In this document: in pieces, positions 7,747 to 16,221 of the stretch
Layout of the letters: each line of letters opens with the position of its first letter
How positions within the stretch are numbered: position 1 is the first letter of the stretch
Source of the DNA: Lachnospiraceae bacterium UBA1759
GTDB lineage: Bacteria; Bacillota; Clostridia; Lachnospirales; Lachnospiraceae
DNA: 24,251 nt
Assembly: GCA_002315555.1 (NCBI GenBank)
Contig: DCHF01000007.1
Span: forward strand, 1-24,251
Direction: 5' to 3'
Made by a program: the position numbers and the translations under genes
Notes under the pieces: generated by a model
What the model was told of the DNA's origin: nothing
The model's input: only the letters and a program-made list of their open reading frames with translations
The model's database searches: none

Positions 7747-9984
7747 ATGAGAAAATGCGTTTTATTTAACGACAACTGGACCTTTGAAAAGGAGGGAAAG
7801 AGCGAGAACATCTCTCTTCCCCACACCTGGAACGCGGAGGACGGCCAGGGCACTTCAAGCTATTACAGAGGGGAGTGCAGATATGAAAAGGTCTTCAGAA
7901 GACCGGAGATCACTGACGGGCAGCAGGTATATGTGGAATTTCGCGGTGTCAATTCCTCCGCAAGGGTGCTGATCAACGGGGAAGAGGTCGTGTCTCACGA
8001 CGGCGGCTACTCTACCTTCAGGGCAAATGTGACCCCGTACTTAAAGGAGGAAAATACCCTGACGGTCTATGCGGATAACAGCCCCAATGACCGCGTCTAT
8101 CCTCAGCGCGCGGACTTTACCTTCTACGGCGGTATTTACCGCGATGTCTATCTTGTGATCGTGGAGGAAGCACATTTTGATCTGGACTGCTTTGGCGGAA
8201 AGGGCTTCACGATCACCCCGGAGCTTGACGGAAGCAAGGCGAAGATCACCTTCGATGCATATGTGACTTCGGGTGTCACCGGTGTCTCCGTTCAGGTCTC
8301 TTCCATGGAAGGGGAGACGGTTGGAAGCATTGAACTGACCTATGACCAGGCAGCATCAAAGTTTACGGGCGTCCTTGATCTGACAGACATTCACAGATGG
8401 GACGGTCTTGACGATCCCTATCTTTACACGGCATCGGCGACGGCTTATGCAGGGACTCGGGAGACCGACCTGGTCTCTGACCGGTTTGGATTAAGAGAAT
8501 ATGCCTTTGATCCCGAGAAGGGCTTCTTCTTAAACGGCAGAAGCTATCCCCTTCACGGCGTATCGAGACATCAGGACAGGGCCGGTGTCGGCAATGCGCT
8601 GACAAAGGCGATGCACGAGGAGGACATGGAGTGGATCCTTTCCGTCGGCGCGAATTCCATCCGCCTTGCCCACTATCAGCATGATCAGTACTTCTATGAT
8701 CTCTGCGATGAAAAGGGTATCATTGCCTGGGCGGAGATCCCTTATATCACGGTCCACATGCCGAACGGGCGCGAAAATACGATCTCCCAGATGAAGGAAC
8801 TGATCATTCAGAACTACAATCATGCCTCCATCATCTGCTGGGCGATCTCAAATGAGATATCCTTACAGGGCGTGACGGAGGATCTGCTGGAAAACCACAG
8901 GCTCTTAAATGACCTGATCCATGAGATGGACCCGCACAGAGTTTCCGCTATGGCCAATCTGTTCATGCTTGAAACGGACTCACCCCTTGTCACCCTGCCG
9001 GACATCCGCGGCTACAACCTTTACTACGGCTGGTATGTCGGGGACGTGCAGGACAATGATGCCTGGTTCGATCAGTTCCATGCGGAGCATCCCGATGTGG
9101 TCATCGGTCTTACGGAGTACGGCGCCGATTCAACGATCAAGCTTCAGTCTCCGCTTCCCGGAAAAGGTGATTTTACCGAGGGCTATCAGGCGCTGTATCA
9201 CGAGCACATGCTCGAAATGTTCGAGACCAGACCCTATATCTGGGGAACCTATGCGTGGAACATGTTCGAGTTTGCGGCTGCGGGACGAAACGAGGCCGGC
9301 GATCCCGGTAAGAACCATAAGGGCCTGGTCACCTTTGACCGCAAGGTGGCAAAGGACGCCTATTTTATCTACAAGGCGTACTGGACAAGTGAGCCGATGA
9401 TCCATTTGTGCGGAAAGCGCTATCATGACCGCATTGAAGAGAAGACCGAGATCAAGGTCTACACAAATACCGAGGCGGTCAGACTGTATGCCGACGGCGC
9501 GGATATGGGCACAAAGAGCGCAGAGCATCATGTCGTAAAATTTGAAGTGCCGATCACCGGAGTGCATGAGATAAAGGCAGCTGCGGTAATGAACGGCGAA
9601 GAGCAGGCACATCTCACGGACTGCATGGAGATCTGCAAGGTCTCCGAGCCGAACCCCGAATACTTTGCCAATGCGGCATCCGTCCATAACTGGTTCGATA
9701 AGAAGGACAGTGCAATCGAGGAAAGGGAAGGATACCTGTCGGTCAATTCGACCATGGCTGAGATCCAGGCGAATCCCCAGGGCAAGGCCATTGTGGATGC
9801 TATGATGGCGCAGATGAGGAAGAGCGCCGTTGGCGGAATGGGAGAAGGTGTTCAGATGACGCCCGCCATCCAGCAGATGATCGCTCGCCAGCCCCTGATC
9901 AAGCTGATCGCGCAGGGCGGCTTTGACGCGGACAGCGATGTTGTCAAGCAGCTGAACGCGGCACTTGGTAAGATCAAAAAATAA
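7747..9984 (+). CDS. Glycoside hydrolase family 2 protein (beta-galactosidase-like) with a helical C-terminal tail
   Basis: A 745-aa GH2 enzyme: jelly roll (about 1-150, with YYRGECRYEKVF and YGGIYRDVYLV), Ig-like domain (about 155-255), TIM barrel (about 258-560). Acid/base E370 in WAISNE and nucleophile E457 in GLTEYGAD are both present. A DUF4982-like beta domain follows (about 570-640). The last 65 or so residues are Met/Gln/Ala-rich and predicted helical (AMMAQMRK, PAIQQMIARQPLIKLI, VVKQLNAALGKIKK), not part of the standard GH2 fold. No signal peptide. AAAGGAG lies about 10 bases before the ATG. Followed after 15 bp by GH1. The substrate is unproven. Confidence 0.9.
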   Translation: MRKCVLFNDNWTFEKEGKSENISLPHTWNAEDGQGTSSYYRGECRYEKVFRRPEITDGQQVYVEFRGVNSSARVLINGEEVVSHDGGYSTFRANVTPYLKEENTLTVYADNSPNDRVYPQRADFTFYGGIYRDVYLVIVEEAHFDLDCFGGKGFTITPELDGSKAKITFDAYVTSGVTGVSVQVSSMEGETVGSIELTYDQAASKFTGVLDLTDIHRWDGLDDPYLYTASATAYAGTRETDLVSDRFGLREYAFDPEKGFFLNGRSYPLHGVSRHQDRAGVGNALTKAMHEEDMEWILSVGANSIRLAHYQHDQYFYDLCDEKGIIAWAEIPYITVHMPNGRENTISQMKELIIQNYNHASIICWAISNEISLQGVTEDLLENHRLLNDLIHEMDPHRVSAMANLFMLETDSPLVTLPDIRGYNLYYGWYVGDVQDNDAWFDQFHAEHPDVVIGLTEYGADSTIKLQSPLPGKGDFTEGYQALYHEHMLEMFETRPYIWGTYAWNMFEFAAAGRNEAGDPGKNHKGLVTFDRKVAKDAYFIYKAYWTSEPMIHLCGKRYHDRIEEKTEIKVYTNTEAVRLYADGADMGTKSAEHHVVKFEVPITGVHEIKAAAVMNGEEQAHLTDCMEICKVSEPNPEYFANAASVHNWFDKKDSAIEEREGYLSVNSTMAEIQANPQGKAIVDAMMAQMRKSAVGGMGEGVQMTPAIQQMIARQPLIKLIAQGGFDADSDVVKQLNAALGKIKK

Positions 9985-9999
9985 AGTGGAGGAAGAGAG

Positions 10000-11382
10000 A
10001 TGCGGGAAATTGCGGAAGGCTTTTTTGTTGGAGCCTCAACGGCGGCTCACCAGGTCGAGGGCAATAACATCCACAGTGATTACTGGGCAATGGAGCAGAT
10101 GGAATACACAAGCTTTGTGGAACCCTCACTTGCGGCAGTCGATCACTATAACAGGTACGAGGAAGACATCAAAATGCTCGCTGAGGCGGGTTTGAACGCA
10201 TACAGATTTTCGATCGAGTGGGCGAGGATCGAGCCTGAGATGGATGTCTGGGACGAGCGCGAGGTCGACCATTACCGCAGGGTGATCGCCTGCTGCAGGA
10301 AAAACAAGGTGGAACCGATCGTAACGCTCCATCACTTTACTTCTCCCAAGTGGCTGATCTGTAAAGGCGGCTGGGACAATGAGATGGTCGTGGAGCGCTT
10401 TGCAAAGTATGCAAGGTACATCACCGAGCAGCTGGGAAGCGAGCTGAATTATATCTGTACGATCAACGAAGCAAATATGAGGCTTCAGATCCGTGCCATC
10501 TCCGAGCGCTTCATGAAAATGATGAAGGCGAAGGCCGCAGCGGCTGCGAAGGCTGCAGAAACCGCGCAGACAGCCTCCGGGAAGACTGAAAAGAATGAGC
10601 TGGAGGGCCAGGTCCAGGTTGGCCTGAACTTAAGCAATCCCATGGAGCGCATGAAGCTTCAGGCGATGGAGAACATGAAGGTCTTCGGCACGCCTCAGCC
10701 CCATAACTTTGTTTCAAGCTGTTCTGATAACGGCGATCTGATCGTATGTAAGGCCCATGCTGCGGCACGCGAGGCAATTAAGTCGGTCAATTCCGATATC
10801 AAGGTCGGTATTACCTTATCCCTGCATGACATGCAGTGGATCGACGGCGGAAAAGAAAAGGCGGAAAAGGAGTGGGACGAAGAGTTCGCGCATTACATTC
10901 CCTTCATTCAGGACGATGATTTCTTTGGTCTTCAGAATTACACCCGCTCCGTGTACGGTCCGGACGGACTTGTCGCGCCGGGCAATACCTGTCCCGTGTA
11001 TGGTCCGGATGGCCTCGTCTCGCCTGAAAAGAGCACAAGATTAACGCAAATGGATTATGAGCTCTATCCGGAGGCGCTTGAACACGTGATCAGACGCGTG
11101 CACAGTGAGCTTCCCTCCGTGCCGATCATGGTGACGGAAAACGGCGTGGCGACCACAGATGATAAGGAACGCGTGGAATTTATTCATGCGGCAATGGGCG
11201 GTATTAAAAAATGCATTGCCGATGGGCTTCCTGTCCTCGGATACTGCCATTGGTCGCTCATGGACAATTTCGAGTGGCAGAAAGGCTACCAGATGACCTT
11301 CGGACTTGTTGCGGTCGACCGGACCACACAGACCCGTTATCCCAAGGAGAGCCTCAGCGAATTAGGTCGGTATGCGAAATAA
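10000..11382 (+). CDS. Glycoside hydrolase family 1 protein (beta-glucosidase/beta-glycosidase type) with insertions
   Basis: A 460-aa retaining enzyme. The N-terminus FFVGASTAAHQVEG is the GH1 signature; acid/base E157 is in TINEA and nucleophile E380 in VTENG. HFTSPKWL and YCHWSLMDNFEW also match the family. Two oddities: an Ala/Lys-rich stretch (about 170-200, KAKAAAAAKAAETAQTASGK) inserted after the acid/base strand, and an internal duplication of VYGPDGLV (318-342). Both lie outside the catalytic motifs and probably form surface loops. Starts 15 bp after the GH2 stop with a GGAGG ribosome site; cytoplasmic. Probably removes beta-linked glucose exposed by the rhamnosidase encoded next; that order of action is inferred. 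Confidence 0.92.
   Translation: MREIAEGFFVGASTAAHQVEGNNIHSDYWAMEQMEYTSFVEPSLAAVDHYNRYEEDIKMLAEAGLNAYRFSIEWARIEPEMDVWDEREVDHYRRVIACCRKNKVEPIVTLHHFTSPKWLICKGGWDNEMVVERFAKYARYITEQLGSELNYICTINEANMRLQIRAISERFMKMMKAKAAAAAKAAETAQTASGKTEKNELEGQVQVGLNLSNPMERMKLQAMENMKVFGTPQPHNFVSSCSDNGDLIVCKAHAAAREAIKSVNSDIKVGITLSLHDMQWIDGGKEKAEKEWDEEFAHYIPFIQDDDFFGLQNYTRSVYGPDGLVAPGNTCPVYGPDGLVSPEKSTRLTQMDYELYPEALEHVIRRVHSELPSVPIMVTENGVATTDDKERVEFIHAAMGGIKKCIADGLPVLGYCHWSLMDNFEWQKGYQMTFGLVAVDRTTQTRYPKESLSELGRYAK
10951..11025 (+). repeat. 45-bp internal duplication in the GH1 gene
   Basis: Two copies start at 10951 and 10996, each encoding VYGPDGLV(A/S)P at residues 318-327 and 333-342. The DNA copies have diverged at third positions (for example GTGTACGGTC and GTGTATGGTC), so the duplication is not recent or has been maintained. 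Confidence 0.8.
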
Positions 11383-11458
11383 GTTGAAAATAAGCATTTG
11401 TCGGAATTGGCTTAATAAGAGAGTGGAGAAGTAAGTCGAGAATGAAAGGAAGTCGAAG

Positions 11459-14071
11459 ATGAAGGCAGTGAATTTGCGAACGGAGTTTATGCATGATCCG
11501 TTGGGAATCGATATTAACATGCCCCTGCTTTCCTGGATCTGCGAGGGCGGAAAAAGGCAGACGGCCTTTGAATTATCCGCTTCGGAGAATGGAGAGGAGA
11601 TCTTTAACAGCGGAAAGCTTGAAAGCCGCGAAATGCGCCATCGCTGGACGCTGAAAGGAAAAAGCAGACAGAGAGTATACTGGAAGGTTCGGCTCTGGGA
11701 CGAAAATGACGTACCGGGGGACTGGAGCGATGAGGCCTTCTTTGAGTTCGGCCTGTTGAATGCCGGGGACTGGAAGGCGCGTTGGATCGATCCGGAGAAA
11801 GAGAGTCTTACTGAGGTCAATAACAGACCCGCAAGCTATTTGAAGGCTTCCTTTTCCATGGTCAAGTCGGATGGCACGAGGTTAGATGATGCAAAGCCGG
11901 AGAGTGCAAAACTTGAGGGTACAAAGCCGGATGGCGCAAGACTATACATCACCGCCCACGGAATGTATCACGCATACCTGAACGGGACCCGTGTCGGCGA
12001 TGCTGTTCTGACTCCCGGAACCAGCGAGTACAAGAAGCGTCTTGAATACCAGACCTATGATGTTACAGCACTCATAAAGGATGGTGACAACGAGATCGAG
12101 GTCATCCTGGGCGATGGCTGGTATCGCGGAAAATCCGGTATGAACAATACGGCCGGAAATCTCTATGGCACGGATATTTCACTTCTCGCACAGCTTGAAG
12201 TCGAAGGCAGCCCCATTCTCCTTACCGATGGCTCCTGGCAGGCGTCCCAGTCCGGCCCCATTATGAAAAACGGACTGGATTTCGGAGAGTTGACAGATGC
12301 CCGCAGGGTACCGGATGACTGGCATAGTGTTAGAATTGAAGAATTCGGATACGAGAATCTGGTCTGCAGCAACAACGTTCCCGTTAAAGAGAAGGAGGAG
12401 TTTACCGGTAAGTGCATTACGACTCCTGAAGGGAAAACGGTCATCGATTTTGGGCAGAACATGGCAGGCTATGTTTCCTTTACCGTCGAAGCCCATGCCG
12501 GTCAAAAGGTGCGGCTTGTTCACGGCGAGTCTCTGGATAAGGACGGAAACTTCACGATCGAGAATTTTCAGAACGCAAATCATACACCTGAGAAGCGCGT
12601 CCCCCAGGAGATCAATTATATCTGTAAAGAGGGAATGAATCATTACAAGCCGTCCTTCTCAATATTTGGATTTCAGTATGCTCTGGTCGAGACCGACATT
12701 CCGGTCGAAAAATTCTCCTTCCATGCACATGCTGTTTATTCCGATATGGAACAGACCGGCTTCTTTGAATGCGGAAATGCTCCGGTGAATCAGCTGTTCC
12801 ATAACTCCATCTGGAGCATGAAGGGCAACTTTGCGGATATTCCGACCGATTGCCCGACAAGAGAGAGATCCGGCTGGACAGGTGACTGTGGGGCCTTCGT
12901 GAAGACCGGCGCATATCTTATGAACTGCTATCCGGTATTAAGAAAATGGCTGTGTGAGGTCCGCGCTGAGCAATGCCCGAACGGTGCGGTCCCTGGCGTG
13001 GCTCCTTTGAATGAGCAGGTGAGCGCCTTCAAAAAGCTGTCCGACGGCTCAGCCGGCTGGGGAGATGCGATCGGCATTGTACCGTATACGCTTTCCGGCT
13101 TCTACGGCACGGAGACGATTCTGGAGGAGAACTATGACGCCCTAAAGAGATGGGTCGATTTTTCCGTCCGGAGAGCATCAAAGACGAGACTCAGAAACCT
13201 CGGGAAATTCGGAAAACATGCAAAGTACACGGTGGATAAGGGCTTCCACTGGGGCGAATGGCTGGAGCCCGATGTGAGTAGCGTCACTGTGCTGAAGGAC
13301 ACCCTCATGAAGGGGGCACCGGAGGTCCCGACGGCATACCTCGCCTATTCCTCACAGCTTCTTTCGGATATCGCGGAAAGACTCGGTAAAGAAGAGGATC
13401 GGAGAAAGTATTCGGAAATCGCAGAAAAGGCAAGGGCGGCATATCATAACCTTCAGTATAAAACCGGAAGGATCGAGTCTGAGCGCCAGGCCCAGTATGT
13501 CCGGCCGATCGCCCTCGATCTGATCTCGGAGGAAGAGAAAAAAGACGCAGCAAAGGCACTGAATGAACTGGTGATCAAATGCGGCTATCATCTGAATACG
13601 GGATTTCTTTCGACCCCGCATCTGACAGGAGCACTGAGCCGTTACGGATATACGGATACAGCTTATAAGCTTCTTTTACAGGATACCTCCCCGAGTTGGC
13701 TGTATTCCGTGAAAAAGGGCGCCAATACGATCTGGGAGACCTGGAACGGCATAGACGAAGACGGTAATGTTCATGATTCCTTAAATCATTACAGTTACGG
13801 TGCCATCACAGGATGGCTGTTCGATTCAGTGGCCGGAATCAGGATCGACGGGGGAAGGTTCTTGGTCGAGCCGCAACCCGACCGGTCTCTGGGATTCGTG
13901 AAGGCCTCCTATGACTCTGTTTACGGAACCATCGTTTCATCGTGGAAATACAACGAGGATAAGGGTGAGTTCGAGTATGAGATCACTGTTCCGAGCAATA
14001 TGACGGCTGTGCTCAGGCTTCCGGGACATGACGAGGTTGAAGTAGAGGACGGCACCCATCGGTTTGCTTGA
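11459..14071 (+). CDS. Alpha-L-rhamnosidase, glycoside hydrolase family 78
   Basis: An 870-aa inverting enzyme releasing terminal alpha-L-rhamnose from glycosides. Domains seen: N-terminal Ig/FN3-like domain (1-110), the rhamnosidase N domain (about 115-330, with ARLYITAHGMYHAYLNG), a middle beta domain, an (alpha/alpha)6 barrel (about 430-780) and a C-terminal beta domain. Catalytic region DCPTRERSGWTGD gives D464, E469 (likely general acid) and D476; WETW gives E760 (likely base). A five-copy pentapeptide repeat (138-162) lies before the N domain. No signal peptide. AGGAAG precedes the ATG. It is last in unit 2, 76 bp after GH1, with no obvious separate promoter. Rhamnose-specific metabolic genes are not in the window. 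Confidence 0.93.
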   Translation: MKAVNLRTEFMHDPLGIDINMPLLSWICEGGKRQTAFELSASENGEEIFNSGKLESREMRHRWTLKGKSRQRVYWKVRLWDENDVPGDWSDEAFFEFGLLNAGDWKARWIDPEKESLTEVNNRPASYLKASFSMVKSDGTRLDDAKPESAKLEGTKPDGARLYITAHGMYHAYLNGTRVGDAVLTPGTSEYKKRLEYQTYDVTALIKDGDNEIEVILGDGWYRGKSGMNNTAGNLYGTDISLLAQLEVEGSPILLTDGSWQASQSGPIMKNGLDFGELTDARRVPDDWHSVRIEEFGYENLVCSNNVPVKEKEEFTGKCITTPEGKTVIDFGQNMAGYVSFTVEAHAGQKVRLVHGESLDKDGNFTIENFQNANHTPEKRVPQEINYICKEGMNHYKPSFSIFGFQYALVETDIPVEKFSFHAHAVYSDMEQTGFFECGNAPVNQLFHNSIWSMKGNFADIPTDCPTRERSGWTGDCGAFVKTGAYLMNCYPVLRKWLCEVRAEQCPNGAVPGVAPLNEQVSAFKKLSDGSAGWGDAIGIVPYTLSGFYGTETILEENYDALKRWVDFSVRRASKTRLRNLGKFGKHAKYTVDKGFHWGEWLEPDVSSVTVLKDTLMKGAPEVPTAYLAYSSQLLSDIAERLGKEEDRRKYSEIAEKARAAYHNLQYKTGRIESERQAQYVRPIALDLISEEEKKDAAKALNELVIKCGYHLNTGFLSTPHLTGALSRYGYTDTAYKLLLQDTSPSWLYSVKKGANTIWETWNGIDEDGNVHDSLNHYSYGAITGWLFDSVAGIRIDGGRFLVEPQPDRSLGFVKASYDSVYGTIVSSWKYNEDKGEFEYEITVPSNMTAVLRLPGHDEVEVEDGTHRFA
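11870..11944 (+). repeat. Five-copy 15-bp in-frame repeat inside the GH78 gene
   Basis: Five 15-base units from 11870 encode DGTRL, DDAKP, ESAKL, EGTKP and DGARL (residues 138-162). The last unit leads straight into the family motif ARLYITA, so the array looks like an expansion of the short linker normally found there. Confidence 0.8.
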
Positions 14072-14097
14072 ACAGGGCTGTGCGTTTTTGGATTAGT

Positions 14098-15441
14098 TTA
14101 CGAATTCCTTTTGATCTCTCGGCTCCACCTGAGCGCGAGGACGAGGGTGATCCCCAGGGTGAATACCATCGTCACGGCGTGGGCGAAGGCGATCCCGTAG
14201 ATGCCGAAGCACTTATTCATGATGTACAGGACCGGAAGATATACAAGGAATTTGTCAAGCGTTGATGCTGCAATTGCAAAGGTCACTTTTCCCGTTGCCT
14301 GCAGGAAGGTCTGTGACATTTGATAGATACCGTAGACCGGTCCCACAAGGACTGCTGCGAATATGAAGATCCGGCCCAGGGCGATGACCTCCTCGTGATC
14401 GATGAAGGCGGCCACGATCGAATCCCTGAATATAAAAGTGATCACAGTGAGAACAATACCGAGGAGGATCGTGAAGATCCCGGTCTCCCGGATCACCTTG
14501 TACATTCTTTTGTAGTTTTTGGCACCGAAATTGTAGGAGATCGCAGGCTGCATGCCCATGCAGAAGCCAAGGATGAGCATCGTGATCATCATGCCGGCCT
14601 TTCCGGCCACACTCTGTGCTGCCAGCGCTGTAGAACTGTAGGAAATCATCAATCGGTTCTGGATCGTGTTTGCAACGCTTCCGAGAACCGTGGAGATCAT
14701 CATGGGTAAGCCGAGTGTCAGGACCGGGATCACAATATTTCGCTCAAGGGTAAATGAAGAGATGTCCGGGAGCAGATATGTTTTTCGCTTTATGATAAAT
14801 ATGCCCAGTAAAAGTGTGCTCAATACATTTCCAAGTACGGTTGCAAATGCGGCGCCAAAAACATCGAGTCCCAGCACCAAAATGAAAACAGCGTCAAAAA
14901 CAATGTTTGAGATCGTTCCAACAAGACTCGGCAGCATGGCCGAAGCGCCGTCGCCATCTGCACGGAGCATGCCACCAAAGGCTGAAGTGATCAGTACAAA
15001 GGGGCTTGCAAACGAAAAAGTCTTGAGATATGTGACCGTAAGTGCCAGGGTGCTCTCATCCGCACCGAGTAATCGGGCAAGCGGTACGGTAAAAAAGAAA
15101 ACGCCTGACAGGTAGAGAAGGCCGATGCACAGCGTGCCCGCAAAACAAAAGGTCGTGATCTTTTTGATCTTATCCCTGTTTCCTTCTCCGAGTGCGATCG
15201 AGATGGCGGTGCTTCCGCCGTTTCCGAACAGGGTCCCGATACCGGAAAGGATGGTGAAGACCGGCATACTTAACGATATGGCGGATATTTTATCGGGGTC
15301 ACCTGTTTGACCGATGAAAAAGGTGTCCGCAACATTGTATATGATCATGATCAGGATCAGGATCACGGCCGGCAGTGACAGGTTGAGAACCAGTTTAAAG
15401 AAGGAACCACTTTTCAGAATATCTTCGCTTTTTCTCATCAT
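14098..15441 (-). CDS. MATE-family multidrug/toxin efflux transporter
   Basis: A 447-aa integral membrane protein with about 12 hydrophobic segments. The N-terminal half shows MATE features (LSLPAVILILIMIIYNVADTFFIG, and the second-helix region with GNGGSTAISIALGEG), and the repeat-like second half (LGLPMMISTVLGSVANTIQNRLM) fits the internal pseudo-symmetry. It probably exports a cationic or drug-like compound using a Na+ or H+ gradient. AAGGAG lies 2 bases before the first ATG and 5 before the second, so initiation at the second ATG (15438) is at least as likely. Convergent with GH78 (26-bp gap, no clear terminator) and divergent from a TetR gene, its probable repressor. Confidence 0.92.
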   Translation of the reverse strand: MMRKSEDILKSGSFFKLVLNLSLPAVILILIMIIYNVADTFFIGQTGDPDKISAISLSMPVFTILSGIGTLFGNGGSTAISIALGEGNRDKIKKITTFCFAGTLCIGLLYLSGVFFFTVPLARLLGADESTLALTVTYLKTFSFASPFVLITSAFGGMLRADGDGASAMLPSLVGTISNIVFDAVFILVLGLDVFGAAFATVLGNVLSTLLLGIFIIKRKTYLLPDISSFTLERNIVIPVLTLGLPMMISTVLGSVANTIQNRLMISYSSTALAAQSVAGKAGMMITMLILGFCMGMQPAISYNFGAKNYKRMYKVIRETGIFTILLGIVLTVITFIFRDSIVAAFIDHEEVIALGRIFIFAAVLVGPVYGIYQMSQTFLQATGKVTFAIAASTLDKFLVYLPVLYIMNKCFGIYGIAFAHAVTMVFTLGITLVLALRWSREIKRNS

Positions 15442-15447
15442 TTCTCC

Positions 15448-15502
15448 TTGAAATTCTCTTGATGTAGATTTAATATATTATCAGTATATCGAATATTTTC
15501 AA
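15448..15502. promoter_or_regulatory. Overlapping divergent promoters of MATE and TetR genes
   Basis: On the + strand, TTGAAA (15448-15453), 17 bp, TAATAT (15471-15476) point to tetR. On the - strand, TTGAAA (15502-15497), 16 bp, TAATAT (15480-15475) point to the MATE gene. The two -10 boxes overlap in the palindrome TAATATATTA (15471-15480), so one bound repressor could close both. The operator itself is inferred. Confidence 0.55.
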
Positions 15503-15550
15503 TAGCACAACAGACAATAACAGACGAAGTGTAGAAATAATGGAGACGAT

Positions 15551-16102
15551 ATGAACGTAGATAATAACAGGCGTTTTCAGGAGACCGAGAAAAAGATATT
15601 TACAGCCTTCTCCAGCCTTGCCGCACAAAAAGAGCTTTCGAAGATCACAGTTTCTGACATATGCCAGAAGGCACAAATACACAGGACTACATTTTACGGT
15701 CACTTTGAGGATGTGAATGCACTGCGGAGCGCAGTGGAGCTTCGGCAGCTGCAGAAATGGACAGATGGCTTTCTGGAGAATGACGGGACATGGAATCTGT
15801 ACGATGGAATGTACAAATTTGTGAGCTTTTATTACAAAAACCAGAAGCTCGTTCGGTTTCAGATGAAAGAGAACGAGGTCAAGGATTACGGCCCTGTTCT
15901 CTTCCAATCTTCTGTGAGTGTTGACTATCGGGAAAAGTATATGAAAAGGTTTCAACTGTCCGACGAGGTTGAGATGAAGTGCCATCAGACCTTTATCAGC
16001 AGCGGGATCATGAACGTCATCTACCGGTGGGTACAGGACGGCTGCGTGGAAACACCGGAGGAGATCACGAATGCAATATGTAAAATAATTAAGTGTTACT
16101 AA
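15551..16102 (+). CDS. TetR-family transcriptional regulator
   Basis: A 183-aa protein with an N-terminal TetR helix-turn-helix (about 10-60), including LSKITVSDICQKAQIHRTTFYGHF, where TTFYxHF is the typical recognition-helix end. The C-terminal part (about 65-183) would bind an inducer and dimerise; it resembles the clostridial TetR proteins with a short C-terminal domain. TGGAGA lies 8 bases before the ATG. Divergent from the MATE gene, which suggests local control of efflux. Ends before a bidirectional terminator shared with prs. Confidence 0.88.
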   Translation: MNVDNNRRFQETEKKIFTAFSSLAAQKELSKITVSDICQKAQIHRTTFYGHFEDVNALRSAVELRQLQKWTDGFLENDGTWNLYDGMYKFVSFYYKNQKLVRFQMKENEVKDYGPVLFQSSVSVDYREKYMKRFQLSDEVEMKCHQTFISSGIMNVIYRWVQDGCVETPEEITNAICKIIKCY

Positions 16103-16174
16103 GTCCGATCATCTCATATTTCGATTATCATGTGGAGACAGATAAGGAAAAGCGGAATGAAACGGGAGTATGCC

Positions 16175-16210
16175 AAAAACAGGGGCTGTCGAAAGACAGC
16201 CCCTGTTTTT
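16175..16210. terminator. Bidirectional terminator between tetR and the prs-like gene
   Basis: Perfect 16-bp stem (16175-16190 with 16195-16210) capped by a GAAA tetraloop, with an A-run on one side and a T-run on the other, so it works on both strands for the convergent tetR and prs-like genes. Confidence 0.95.
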
Positions 16211-16221
16211 GATGGTTGAAA

